DNA of 64,000 nt from Stenotrophomonas raiganjensis (SeqCode) (lineage in GTDB: Bacteria; Pseudomonadota; Gammaproteobacteria; Xanthomonadales; Xanthomonadaceae): positions 1 to 64,000 of the forward strand of contig NZ_JAUTXR010000127.1 in NCBI RefSeq assembly GCF_030658505.1, read 5' to 3'. The position numbers were made by a program, and so were the translations under genes. Positions 17,212 through 27,481 of this stretch are shown here, in pieces (the first letter of the stretch is position 1; every line of letters starts with the position of its first letter). The notes under the pieces are model-generated. The model was not told the origin of the DNA and searched no databases. It saw nothing but the letters and a program-made list of their open reading frames with translations.

Positions 17212-18000
17212 GTGGCGGTGAATTTCGATTACGAACAGGCCGGTGAACTGAAGATCGGCCAGGTGGGCATCGCCAACCTGCGCATCCGAACCCTTGATGT
17301 CGATCGCCTCGTGCAGGAAATGCGCGAGCGCGTGACCCGCGCGCCGAAGCTGTTCGGCCGCGCCGCAGTGATCCTCGACTTCGGCGGCCTGAGCCAGGTG
17401 CCGGACGTGGCCACCGCGCAGGCGCTGGTTGATGGGCTGCGCAGCGCCGGCGTGCTGCCGGTGGCATTGGCCTATGGCACCAGCGCGGTCGACCTGCTCT
17501 CGCAGCAGCTCGGGCTGCCGCTGCTGGCCAAGTTCCGCGCCCAGTACGAGCGTGCCGAGGCCGAACCGGCCCCGCCGCCGCCCGCAGCGGAACCGCGCCG
17601 CAGCGTGCGTGCTGAGCCGAAACCGGCCCCAGCCGCGCCAGTGGCCAAGGTCGCAGACGCCGCCGCACCGCAGCCGGGCCGCATGCAGCTGGGCAACGTG
17701 CGTTCGGGCCAGCAGCTGTACGCTGAAAACTGCGACCTGACCGTGATGGCCACGGTCGGCGCCGGCGCCGAGGTCATCGCCGACGGCAGCATCCATATCT
17801 ACGGCACCCTGCGCGGCCGCGCGCTGGCAGGGGCCCAGGGCAACACCGCGGCACGCATCTTCTGCCGTGATTTCCATGCGGAACTGGTCGCCATTGCTGG
17901 CCACTACAAGGTACTGGACGATGTCCCGGACTCCCTGCGCGGCAAGGCCGTGCAGGTGTGGCTGGAACAGGACCAGATCAAGATCGCTGCGCTGGACTGA
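17212..18000 (+). CDS. minC: septum-site inhibitor MinC
   Basis: 262 residues from GTG (AVNFDYEQAGELKIGQVGI follows). MinC blocks FtsZ ring assembly away from mid-cell. The N-terminal FtsZ-interacting domain spans about 1-105. A Pro/Ala/Arg-rich linker covers about 115-155. The C-terminal right-handed beta-helix (about 160-262, with VRSGQQLYAENCDL, IHIYGTLRGRALAGAQGN and ARIFCRDFHAELVAIAG) dimerises and binds MinD. The linker is long and low-complexity. The GTG at 17212 is chosen because it lies just after the GNAT stop and matches MinC N-termini. Confidence 0.95.
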   Translation: MAVNFDYEQAGELKIGQVGIANLRIRTLDVDRLVQEMRERVTRAPKLFGRAAVILDFGGLSQVPDVATAQALVDGLRSAGVLPVALAYGTSAVDLLSQQLGLPLLAKFRAQYERAEAEPAPPPPAAEPRRSVRAEPKPAPAAPVAKVADAAAPQPGRMQLGNVRSGQQLYAENCDLTVMATVGAGAEVIADGSIHIYGTLRGRALAGAQGNTAARIFCRDFHAELVAIAGHYKVLDDVPDSLRGKAVQVWLEQDQIKIAALD

Positions 18001-18035
18001 CGCAGCCCCCAAACAGAATCATCAGGAGAAGTCCT

Positions 18036-18845
18036 TTGGCTGAAATCATCGTAGTCACCTCCGGCAAGGGCGGCGTCGGCAAGACCACTTCCAGCGCGAG
18101 CCTGGCCTGCGGCCTGGCGCGGCGCGGCAAGAAGGTGGCGGTGATCGACTTCGACGTCGGCCTGCGCAACCTCGATCTGATCATGGGCTGCGAACGCCGC
18201 GTGGTGTACGACTTCGTCAACGTCGTGCACGGCGAAGCGACCCTCAAGCAGGCCCTGATCAAGGACAAGCGCTTCGAGAACCTGTACGTGCTGGCTGCCT
18301 CGCAGACCCGCGACAAGGACGCATTGACCCAGGAAGGCGTGGGCAAGGTCCTGAAGGACCTGGCTGCCGACGGCTTCGACTACATCATCTGCGACTCCCC
18401 GGCCGGCATCGAGAAGGGCGCCTTCCTGGCGATGTATTTCGCCGACCGCGCCGTGGTGGTGGTGAACCCGGAAGTGTCGTCGGTGCGCGACTCGGACCGC
18501 ATCATCGGCCTGCTCGACTCGAAGACCCACAAGGCCGAGTCCGGCCAGGACGTGCCGGCCTTCCTGCTGCTGACCCGCTACACCCCGGTGCGCGTGGAAA
18601 GCGGCGAGATGCTGAGCATCGCCGACGTCGAGGAAGTCCTCGGCCTGAAGGCGATCGGCGTGATCCCCGAGTCGGGTGACGTGCTCAACGCTTCCAACAA
18701 GGGCGAGCCGGTCATCCTGGATCTCGAATCCGCTGCCGGCCAGGCCTATGAAGACGCCGTCGCGCGCATCCTCGGCGAAGAGCGCCCGATGCGGTTCACC
18801 AACGTCGAGAAGAAGGGCTTCTTCAGCAAGCTGTTCGGAGGGTAA
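18036..18845 (+). CDS. minD: septum-site ATPase MinD
   Basis: 269 residues from TTG, with AGGAG at proper spacing. It is a deviant-Walker ParA/MinD ATPase: GKGGVGKT at 10-17, [14 protein letters not shown] (switch I, D40 region), [12 protein letters not shown] (Walker B/switch II), and the C-terminal amphipathic membrane-targeting helix [14 protein letters not shown]-bound dimers carry MinC to the membrane and are released by MinE, setting up pole-to-pole oscillation. minC and minE flank it directly. Confidence 0.97.
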   Translation: MAEIIVVTSGKGGVGKTTSSASLACGLARRGKKVAVIDFDVGLRNLDLIMGCERRVVYDFVNVVHGEATLKQALIKDKRFENLYVLAASQTRDKDALTQEGVGKVLKDLAADGFDYIICDSPAGIEKGAFLAMYFADRAVVVVNPEVSSVRDSDRIIGLLDSKTHKAESGQDVPAFLLLTRYTPVRVESGEMLSIADVEEVLGLKAIGVIPESGDVLNASNKGEPVILDLESAAGQAYEDAVARILGEERPMRFTNVEKKGFFSKLFGG

Positions 18846-18847
18846 GC

Positions 18848-19108
18848 ATGGGCCTGTTTGATTTCCTCAAAGCGAAGAAGACCACCGCCGAAACCGCCAA
18901 GAACCGCCTGCAGATCATCATCGCGCAGGAACGCAGCAACCGTGGTGGCCCCGATTACCTGCCGCTGCTGCAACGCGAACTGCTGGAAGTGATCAAGAAG
19001 TACGTGAACATCGACGTCGATGCGGTGAAGGTCGACCTGGTGAAGGATGGCCAGCACGATGTGCTGGACATTTCCGTGGCGCTGCCGGAAGGCCCGGACA
19101 AACCCTGA
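18848..19108 (+). CDS. minE: MinE topological specificity factor
   Basis: 86 residues. The N-terminal membrane/MinD-binding segment is [20 protein letters not shown] and the anti-MinCD helix is [13 protein letters not shown]. The C-terminal dimerisation domain is [20 protein letters not shown]. It stimulates MinD ATPase and confines division to mid-cell. The ATG lies 2 bp after the minD stop. A hairpin terminator follows at 19116-19141. Confidence 0.97.
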   Translation: MGLFDFLKAKKTTAETAKNRLQIIIAQERSNRGGPDYLPLLQRELLEVIKKYVNIDVDAVKVDLVKDGQHDVLDISVALPEGPDKP

Positions 19109-19115
19109 TCCCCTG

Positions 19116-19141
19116 CCCCGCCCGTGCCCGCATGGGCGGGG
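19116..19141 (+). terminator. hairpin after minE
   Basis: CCCCGCCC and GGGCGGGG, an 8-bp GC stem with a 10-nt loop. No T run, and the next gene starts 13 bp later, so read-through is likely. Confidence 0.45.
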
Positions 19142-19154
19142 CTGCCCGACCCGC

Positions 19155-19634
19155 ATGACCGATACGACAACCGCCGTGGACATCACCTGCGTGGGCGACA
19201 TCGCCTTCGCCGATGCGCAGCGCCTGCTCGCCGCGCACGGCCTTCGGCTGCACCACGTGGCGGCCGGTGAACCGATTCCCGGCAGCTACTGGGGCGAGCC
19301 CGAGGCGGGCATCATCGCCAGCAACGTCTACGTGCGCGATGACACCCCGGTGCACTCGATGCTGCACGAAGCGTGCCACCTGATCGTACTGCCGCCGGAG
19401 CGGCGTGCGCAGGTGCATACCGATGCGACCGACTCGGTGGCCGAGGAAGACGCGACCTGCTACCTGCAGATCGTGCTGGCCGGGCAGTTGCCCGGCGTCG
19501 GCAGCCAGCGGCTGATGGCCGATATGGATGCCTGGGGATACACGTACCGGCTGGGGTCTACGAAAGCGTGGTTCGAGCAGGACGCCGAAGACGCGAAGGC
19601 GTGGTTGATCGAACGCGGATTGCCGGTGGCATAA
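19155..19634 (+). CDS. HExxH-containing hypothetical protein, 159 aa
   Basis: Begins MTDTTTAVDITCVGDIAFAD. It contains HSMLHEACHLIVLPP, an HExxH zinc-peptidase-type motif (H71, E72, H75), and later VAEEDATCYLQ, where a downstream acidic residue could be the third ligand. There is no export signal, so it is cytosolic. The family is not recognised with confidence, and whether it is a true peptidase cannot be told from sequence. It follows the min operon at 46 bp and converges on the DUF819 gene across an inverted SMAG pair. Confidence 0.75.
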   Translation: MTDTTTAVDITCVGDIAFADAQRLLAAHGLRLHHVAAGEPIPGSYWGEPEAGIIASNVYVRDDTPVHSMLHEACHLIVLPPERRAQVHTDATDSVAEEDATCYLQIVLAGQLPGVGSQRLMADMDAWGYTYRLGSTKAWFEQDAEDAKAWLIERGLPVA

Positions 19635-19659
19635 AGCATCCACGCATGGCGTGGCTTTA

Positions 19660-19749
19660 CTGTAGAGCCGAGCCCATGCTCGGCTGCTCTTCGCCGTTAC
19701 GAGCGCGAATGCAAAGCCAAAAGCAGCCGAGCATGGGCTCGGCTCTACA
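19660..19749. repeat. inverted SMAG pair between convergent genes
   Basis: GTAGAGCCGAGCCCATGCTC (left unit, near 19662) and its exact inverse GAGCATGGGCTCGGCTCTAC (right unit, ending near 19748), about 30 bp apart. Each forms a hairpin, and together they form one long stem. Probably a terminator for both flanking genes. Confidence 0.85.
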
Positions 19750-19752
19750 CGA

Positions 19753-20997
19753 TCAGCCCTGCCCTGCCAGCGCGCGCAGGGTGATGCCGACGATGTAGGC
19801 CAGGTAGGTGCCGGTGGCGTAGCCCATCGTGCCCAGCAGCACGCCCACCGGCGCCAGCGCCGGATGGAACGCCGCGGCCACCACCGGTGCCGAGGCCGGG
19901 CCACCGATGTTCGATTGCGAACCGATCGCGAAATAGAAGAACGGCACCTTCAGCAGCTTGCCCAGGCACCACAGCAGCACGATGTGCACGCTGATCCAGA
20001 TGATGCCGAGCAGGAACAGCCACGGGCGATCCAGCAGCGCCAGCAGATCCATCTGCATGCCGATGCAGGCAATCAGGAAGTACAGCAGCAGCGAGCCCAG
20101 GCGCGATGCGCCCGCGCCTTCCAGCGTGCGCGCACGGGTGAAGCTCAGGCTCAGGCCCAGCGTGGTCGACAGCACCACCACCCACACGAACGGAGCGTCC
20201 AGGCTGAACTGCGAGGCCCAGCTGAAGTTGGCCTTGAACCATGCTGCCAGCGGCGCGCCGATGGCGTGCGAGAGGCCCACGCCGCCGAAGGCCACCGCCA
20301 CGATCAGCATCAGGTCGGTGAGGCTGGGAATGCGCTCGTGTTCGGCCTGGAAGCGCGCGATGCGCTCCTTCAGTTCATCGATGGCCGAAGTATCGGCGCC
20401 ACTGCGTGCATCGATCTTCGCGGCACGACCGGCCAGGAAGATCAGTGCCGCCATCCACACGTAGCCGACACCGACATCGACCACCGCGAACTGGCCGAAC
20501 GTGGTCGCATTGACGTCGAATACTTCGCGCATCGCCAGCATGTTGGCACCGCCGCCAATCCAGCTGCCTGCCAATGCGGCCATGCCGGCCCAGGTGTCAC
20601 CGGCCACGGTTTCCGGATGCAGCGCGCGCATCGCCAGGAACGCCACCACCGCACCGAGCATGATGCTGGCCGAGGCGCCCAGGTACATCAGCACCAGCTT
20701 CGGGCCCAGCCGCAGGATGCCCTTGATGTCCACCGCCAGGGTCAGCAGGATCAGCGCTGCCGGCAGCAGGATGTCGCGGGCGATCGGGTTGTAGAGCTTG
20801 GTGTTCTGCCCATCGATCAGGCCGACGGTGTTGTAGATGCCGGGAATCAGGTAGCACAGCAGCAGCGCCGGCACGAACGTGTAGAAGCGCTTCCACAGGC
20901 CCTGCTCGCGCGAGGCGGTCCAGAACACGGCGCCGAGGGTGGCGGCGATCAAACCGAAGACGACGATGTCGTTCTGGATCAGGGCGGTCGAGGGCAT
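19753..20997 (-). CDS. DUF819-family integral membrane protein, 414 aa
   Basis: About ten to twelve membrane segments from residue 8 to the end (IVVFGLIAATLGAVFW, PALLLCYLIPGIYNTVGLI, ILLPAALILLTLAVDI and others). Family landmarks are present: GSWIGGGANMLAMREVF and IGSQSNIGGPASAPVVAAA, two inverted half-repeats that look like substrate-binding hairpins of a secondary transporter. The substrate is not known. Monocistronic; its end faces the HExxH gene across a SMAG pair. Confidence 0.9.
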   Translation of the reverse strand: MPSTALIQNDIVVFGLIAATLGAVFWTASREQGLWKRFYTFVPALLLCYLIPGIYNTVGLIDGQNTKLYNPIARDILLPAALILLTLAVDIKGILRLGPKLVLMYLGASASIMLGAVVAFLAMRALHPETVAGDTWAGMAALAGSWIGGGANMLAMREVFDVNATTFGQFAVVDVGVGYVWMAALIFLAGRAAKIDARSGADTSAIDELKERIARFQAEHERIPSLTDLMLIVAVAFGGVGLSHAIGAPLAAWFKANFSWASQFSLDAPFVWVVVLSTTLGLSLSFTRARTLEGAGASRLGSLLLYFLIACIGMQMDLLALLDRPWLFLLGIIWISVHIVLLWCLGKLLKVPFFYFAIGSQSNIGGPASAPVVAAAFHPALAPVGVLLGTMGYATGTYLAYIVGITLRALAGQG

Positions 20998-21009
20998 GCA
21001 GGCGCTCTG

Positions 21010-21090
21010 GGTAGAGCCGGCCGCTGGCCGGCTGCTGTTGGCGGCGGATCATGAAGGTGTGCCGACCAACGGTCGGCCCCCACCGGTAAA
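21010..21090. repeat. SMAG and a divergent palindrome
   Basis: GGTAGAGCCGGCCGCTGGCC (with CGGCT) and, 25 bp on, a second type, GTGCCGACCAACGGTCGGC. It lies upstream of the DUF819 gene start. Confidence 0.65.
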
Positions 21091-21107
21091 GCAGATGGCG
21101 AAACAAA

Positions 21108-21131
21108 AGCGCCGCCCCGAAGGGCGGCGCT
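21108..21131 (-). terminator. rho-independent terminator of the S9 peptidase gene
   Basis: A 10-bp stem, AGCGCCGCCC and its complement, 4-nt loop. On the minus strand it is followed by TTTTGTTT. Confidence 0.9.
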
Positions 21132-21138
21132 GCAGTCA

Positions 21139-23217
<2,079 letters not shown>

Positions 23218-23324
23218 CGGGGTCTCCGCAGGACGGCAAAAAACCGATGGTAGGCCCGTGCGGCCGGGGCTGCCAAGGCCATCGGTCATGGCTGCCTGCG
23301 GGGTTGGCCCCGTCGCCAGAAAGA

Positions 23325-23349
23325 GCAAACCCCGCCGAAGCGGGGTTTG
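23325..23349. terminator. hairpin between S9 and OPT genes
   Basis: GCAAACCCCGC and its complement around GAA: a 10-11 bp stem with A/T-rich ends. It terminates the OPT gene on the minus strand. Confidence 0.75.
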
Positions 23350-23350
23350 C

Positions 23351-23426
23351 GGTAGTGCCGGGCGCGGGGCGGCACAACGGGGATCACCGGGTTGCCGGGG
23401 TTGCCGGCCCCGCGCCCGGCACTACC
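23351..23426. repeat. SMAG repeat dimer
   Basis: GGTAGTGCCGGGCGCGGGGC (head) and its inverse ending CGCGCCCGGCACTACC, with a G-rich middle. It lies downstream of the OPT gene. Confidence 0.8.
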
Positions 23427-23451
23427 CATTGAACCCAGGGGCAGAGCCCCC

Positions 23452-25416
23452 TTACGCCTTGGCGTACTTGCCGGTGCGGTAGATCAGCCAGCCGACCAGG
23501 AACAGCACGGCCAGGCCGATCCACTGCGCGCCCGGCAGGTGGAACGGCACGGCCAGCACGTCGGCGCGGCTGCTGACCACGATCGGAATCGCGATGGCGA
23601 TGCCCATCAGCGCTTCGCCGGTGATCAGGCCGGCGGCGAACAGCACGCCCGGCTTGTGCACGCGGTCGCGGCCTTCTTCGTCATCGGCGCGCACCTTGTG
23701 GAAGCGCTCGACCAGGTGGGCGATCAGGCCGCCGAGGAAGATCGGCACCATCAGCTCCAGCGGCAGGTAGATGCCGATGGCGGCGGCCAGCACCGGCACG
23801 CGGAAGCGGGCGTTGCGCGCCTTCAGCCAGCTGTCGAAGGCGATGATGGCGGCACCGACCACGGCACCGATGCCGATGAAGGTCCACGGCAGTTCACCAC
23901 CGAACAGGCCCTTGGCCACCGAGGCCATCAGGTTGGCCTGCGGTGCGGCCAGCGCGTTCGGGTGCAGCTCGGACTTCACGCCGATGCCGTAGGCGGTGGC
24001 CAGCAGATTCAGCACCGGGGCCATGATCAGCGCACACGAGAAGGCACCGATGCCCAGCATCAGCTGCTGCTTCCACGGGGTGGCGCCGACAATGTAGCCG
24101 GCCTTGAGGTCCTGCAGGTTGTCACCACCAACCGCAGCGGCGCAGCACACCACCGCGCCGATCATGATGGCGGCCACGGCGCCCAGCGGCGCGCCGCCGG
24201 CACCGACCGGCTTCAGGCCGTCGGCGCCCAGCAGCACGACCAGCACGGCCGAGGCGAACAGGATGGTGGAGATGGTGATGCCCGAGACCGGGTTGTTGGA
24301 CGAACCGATCAGGCCGGCCAGGTAGGCCGAGACCGACACGAACAGGAAGCCGGCGACGATCATGATGAGGGTCATCGGGATCGACACGTGCCACTGGCCG
24401 ACGATGGCCTGGTACAGGGCCAGCAGCGGCAGCACGAAGACCACCAGGGCCACCAGCATCCACTTCATCGGCAGGTCGCGCTCGGTGTGCGCCAGCACCG
24501 GGCCACCGCTCTTGCGGGCGGCGGCAAAGCCGCTCTTGACGCCGTTGAGCAGCGACTTGCGCAGCGAGATCAGGGTCCAGATGCCACCGATCAGCATCGC
24601 GCCGACACCCAGGTAGCGCATCTTCGCGCCCCAGATGGCGAATGCGGCCTCGGTGGACGAAGCCGCAGCGACCGACGCGGCCAGGGCCGGATCGGTGTTC
24701 ATGAAGAACGCCTGGTAGATCGGGATGGCGATGTGCCAGGTCAGGATCGAACCGGACACCACCACGATGCCGACGTTGAGGCCGACGATGTAGCCCACGC
24801 CCAGCAGCGCCGGCGACAGGTTGGTGCCGATGAAGGCGGTGACCTTGGAGCTGCCGACATAGGCCGAGGTGGCCCAGGCATCGGGGATCAGGCGCATGCC
24901 GCTCTCGGCGGCCAGCTTGACGAAGGCACCGATCACCGCCGACAGGCCAAGGATCTTCAGGCCCGGGCCCGGGTTCTCACCGGCCTTGAGCACTTCGGCC
25001 GCAGCCTTGCCTTCCGGGAACGGCAGCGGGTCTTCAACGATCATCGAACGGCGCAGCGGCACCGAGAACAGCACGCCCAGCAGGCCGCCGAGGCCGGCGA
25101 TGCCCAGCACCCACCAGTACTTGAAGTCCGGCCAGTAGCCCATGATCACCAGCGCGGGGATGGTGAAGATGACGCCGGCGGCGATCGACGAGCCGGCCGA
25201 GGCGCCGGTCTGCACGATGTTGTTTTCGAGGATGGAGCCACCGCCCAGCAGGCGCAGCACGCCCATGGAAATCACCGCGGCGGGAATGGCGGTGGCGATG
25301 GTCAGGCCTGCGAACAGACCGAGGTAGGCGTTTGCGGCCGACAGCACCACCGCCAGCACAATGGCCAGGGCCACTGCGCGGAAGGTGAGCTGCTTGGGCG
25401 CAGCGTCGTGGTTCAT
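23452..25416 (-). CDS. OPT-family oligopeptide transporter
   Basis: 654 residues starting MNHDAAPKQLTFRAVALAIV, with about sixteen membrane segments. OPT proteins import small peptides or metal-peptide complexes driven by protons. Landmarks are SAANAYLGLFAGLTIATAIPAAV near the start, EDPLPFPEGKAAAEVL and the AAVGGDNLQDLKAGYIVGATPWKQQ loop (about 430-455). The ATG at 25416 is better than the frame's earlier start because the latter adds only an unconserved MPAGAS. Reads in the same direction as the S9 gene but is separated from it by a terminator and a repeat. Confidence 0.93.
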   Translation of the reverse strand: MNHDAAPKQLTFRAVALAIVLAVVLSAANAYLGLFAGLTIATAIPAAVISMGVLRLLGGGSILENNIVQTGASAGSSIAAGVIFTIPALVIMGYWPDFKYWWVLGIAGLGGLLGVLFSVPLRRSMIVEDPLPFPEGKAAAEVLKAGENPGPGLKILGLSAVIGAFVKLAAESGMRLIPDAWATSAYVGSSKVTAFIGTNLSPALLGVGYIVGLNVGIVVVSGSILTWHIAIPIYQAFFMNTDPALAASVAAASSTEAAFAIWGAKMRYLGVGAMLIGGIWTLISLRKSLLNGVKSGFAAARKSGGPVLAHTERDLPMKWMLVALVVFVLPLLALYQAIVGQWHVSIPMTLIMIVAGFLFVSVSAYLAGLIGSSNNPVSGITISTILFASAVLVVLLGADGLKPVGAGGAPLGAVAAIMIGAVVCCAAAVGGDNLQDLKAGYIVGATPWKQQLMLGIGAFSCALIMAPVLNLLATAYGIGVKSELHPNALAAPQANLMASVAKGLFGGELPWTFIGIGAVVGAAIIAFDSWLKARNARFRVPVLAAAIGIYLPLELMVPIFLGGLIAHLVERFHKVRADDEEGRDRVHKPGVLFAAGLITGEALMGIAIAIPIVVSSRADVLAVPFHLPGAQWIGLAVLFLVGWLIYRTGKYAKA

Positions 25417-25572
25417 GGAAGCCCCTGCTGGCAAAAAATCCCGATCACGCTAGCGTTCAGGGGGCGGCAAGTCCAGTGCGCATGGTCACCGCCGGACATG
25501 GGCCAGCGCCCTCCCCGACCCGCTCGGCAAGGCCAACCGGCCGATCCGGCAAGGCCAGGCAACACCTGCCGC

Positions 25573-25599
25573 AAAAAGGGGACGGAGGGGATTAAGTCG
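25573..25599 (+). repeat. solo 27-bp repeat (half of the 31.3-kb hairpin)
   Basis: AAAAAGGGGACGGAGGGGAT plus TTAAGTCG: identical over 27 bp to the left arm of the hairpin at 31330-31414. Here there is no inverted partner. It lies upstream of the POT transporter promoter. Confidence 0.9.
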
Positions 25600-25637
25600 C
25601 ATTTGTCATAAGCGCCTTGATCTGGCCCATCCCCTTC

Positions 25638-25643
25638 TATAAT
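25638..25643 (+). promoter_or_regulatory. -10 box of the POT transporter promoter
   Basis: Perfect TATAAT in CTATAATCGCGCCC, 28 bp before the ATG. The solo repeat lies about 40 bp upstream of it. Confidence 0.6.
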
Positions 25644-25671
25644 CGCGCCCTTTCCGCTGTCCGCGCCGTCG

Positions 25672-27426
25672 ATGACCGTTGCCGCCTCTGCTTCCGACGA
25701 CTTCCTGGGCCACCCCAAGGGTGTCTACGTCTGCTTCTTCACTGAAATGTGGGAGCGCTTCTCCTTCTATGGCATGAAGGCGCTGCTGCTGCTGTACCTG
25801 ACCAAGTACCACCTGTTCGGCGACAAGGCCGGCCTGGACCTGCTCGGCGCCTATGGCGGCCTGGTGTACTGCATCCCGGTGTTCGGCGGCATGCTGGCCG
25901 ACCGCTGGCTGGGCATGCGCCGGGCGGTGCTGTTCGGCGGCATCCTGCTGGTGCTCGGCCACCTGGGCATGGCCTTCGAGGGCCATGCCGCATACCGGGT
26001 GAACGGCGAAGTGGTGCGCGACACCTCGGCGCTGGCGGTGACCTACCTGTCGCTGGCGCTGATCATCATGGGCGTCGGCTTCCTGAAGCCGAACATCTCC
26101 ACCATCGTCGGCAAGCTGTACGCCAAGGATGACCCGCGCCGCGACTCGGGCTTCTCGCTGTTCTACGCCGGCATCAACCTTGGCGCGCTGTTCTCGTCGC
26201 TGGTGTGTGGCTTCCTCGGCGAGGCCTACGGCTGGAAGTACGGTTTCGGTGCCGCCGGCATCGGCATGCTGGCCGGCCTGGCGATGTTCCTGTGGGGACA
26301 GAAGTACCTGCAGGGCCACGCCGAACCACCGCAGCCGGCCGCATTGAAGCAGAAGGTACTGGGGCTGCCGCGCGAATGGCTCATTTATCTGTGCGCGGTG
26401 CTCGGTGTGCTGCCGGTGGCATGGCTGATGTGGGCGGCCGGCAACGGCGCGTTCGCGCTGGGCGGCGAAATCAGCCTGGCACTGATGCTGATGCTGGTGG
26501 TGCTGGGCGGCGTGCTGGTCTGGTTCGCCTGGTTCACCGGCAGCAAGTGCACGCCGGTGCAGCGCCAGCAGATGATCGCGCTGATGGTGCTGATCTTCAT
26601 GGCGCTGGTGTTCTTCACCATGTACGAGCAGTCCTACGGCTCGTGGGTGACCTTCACCGACCGCCTGCTGACCAAGGACATCGTGCCCTCGCTGGTGATC
26701 ACCGGCGGCACGCCGCTGCCGTGGTCGATCATCTCGCTGCTGCTGGCACCGCTGGGGTTCGTGGTCAGCGCGCGCCTGTCCGAACGGCGCCCGGGTTCGG
26801 CTGCGCCGCGCACGTTCTTCGCCGCCATCGTCGTACTGATGCTGGTGCTGCTGGTGCGCGACTGCCTGGTGATTCCGCAGACCGCGGGTTCGCTGACCTA
26901 CCTCGGCGGCCTGTTCCTGGTGCTGCTGGCGCCGGCCTTCGCCGCGCTGTGGACGTGGATGGACCGCCGCGGCTGGGAGCCGGGCAAGCCGGTGAAGTCA
27001 GCCTGGGGCCTGGTGATCGGCGCACTGTCGTTCGTGCCGCTGGCACTGGCGGCGCAGCAGGTGGGCGCCACCGGCGAGATGGCCAGCGTGTGGTGGCTGG
27101 TACTGGCCTACTTCCTGCTGGCCAGCGGCGAGATGTGCCTGTCGCCGGTCGGCCTGTCGGCGGTGACCCAGCTGGCCGTGCCACGGGTGATGAGCCTGAT
27201 GATGGGCACCTGGTTCCTGGCCACCGCGTTCTCGGAAACGCTGGCGGCGCTGTTCGGCAAGCTGGCCGCCATCGACGTGCCGGAAGGCGAATCGCTGGAC
27301 ATGGTGGCCGCCGCCGGCGCCTATGCGCACCTGTTCTGGCTGCTGATGTGGATCGGCCTGGGGTGCGCGCTGGCCGCCTTCATTGCCGCACCACTGCTGA
27401 AGAAAATGATGCACGGGGTGAAGTAG
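25672..27426 (+). CDS. POT/PTR2-family peptide:H+ symporter
   Basis: 584 residues, 14 probable membrane segments. The POT signature is intact: FFTEMWERFSFYGMKALLLLYL (E-x-x-E-R-F-x-Y-Y/F-G, about 20-40), GGMLADRWLGMRRAV and the second signature FSLFYAGINLGALFSSLVCGFLG. These carriers take up di- and tripeptides by proton symport. The EFxxER motif supports proton coupling. The divergence from the OPT gene (255 bp) and convergence with a second S9 peptidase place it in a peptide-use block. A hairpin terminator follows at 27448-27474. Confidence 0.95.
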   Translation: MTVAASASDDFLGHPKGVYVCFFTEMWERFSFYGMKALLLLYLTKYHLFGDKAGLDLLGAYGGLVYCIPVFGGMLADRWLGMRRAVLFGGILLVLGHLGMAFEGHAAYRVNGEVVRDTSALAVTYLSLALIIMGVGFLKPNISTIVGKLYAKDDPRRDSGFSLFYAGINLGALFSSLVCGFLGEAYGWKYGFGAAGIGMLAGLAMFLWGQKYLQGHAEPPQPAALKQKVLGLPREWLIYLCAVLGVLPVAWLMWAAGNGAFALGGEISLALMLMLVVLGGVLVWFAWFTGSKCTPVQRQQMIALMVLIFMALVFFTMYEQSYGSWVTFTDRLLTKDIVPSLVITGGTPLPWSIISLLLAPLGFVVSARLSERRPGSAAPRTFFAAIVVLMLVLLVRDCLVIPQTAGSLTYLGGLFLVLLAPAFAALWTWMDRRGWEPGKPVKSAWGLVIGALSFVPLALAAQQVGATGEMASVWWLVLAYFLLASGEMCLSPVGLSAVTQLAVPRVMSLMMGTWFLATAFSETLAALFGKLAAIDVPEGESLDMVAAAGAYAHLFWLLMWIGLGCALAAFIAAPLLKKMMHGVK

Positions 27427-27447
27427 GCCCCCGCGCGTGGAAAACGA

Positions 27448-27474
27448 GGGCGGCGGACCGATCATCCGCCGCCC
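27448..27474. terminator. bidirectional hairpin terminator
   Basis: GGGCGGCGGA, a 7-nt loop and the exact complement lie between the converging POT and S9 genes. Confidence 0.75.
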
Positions 27475-27481
27475 TGCCAGC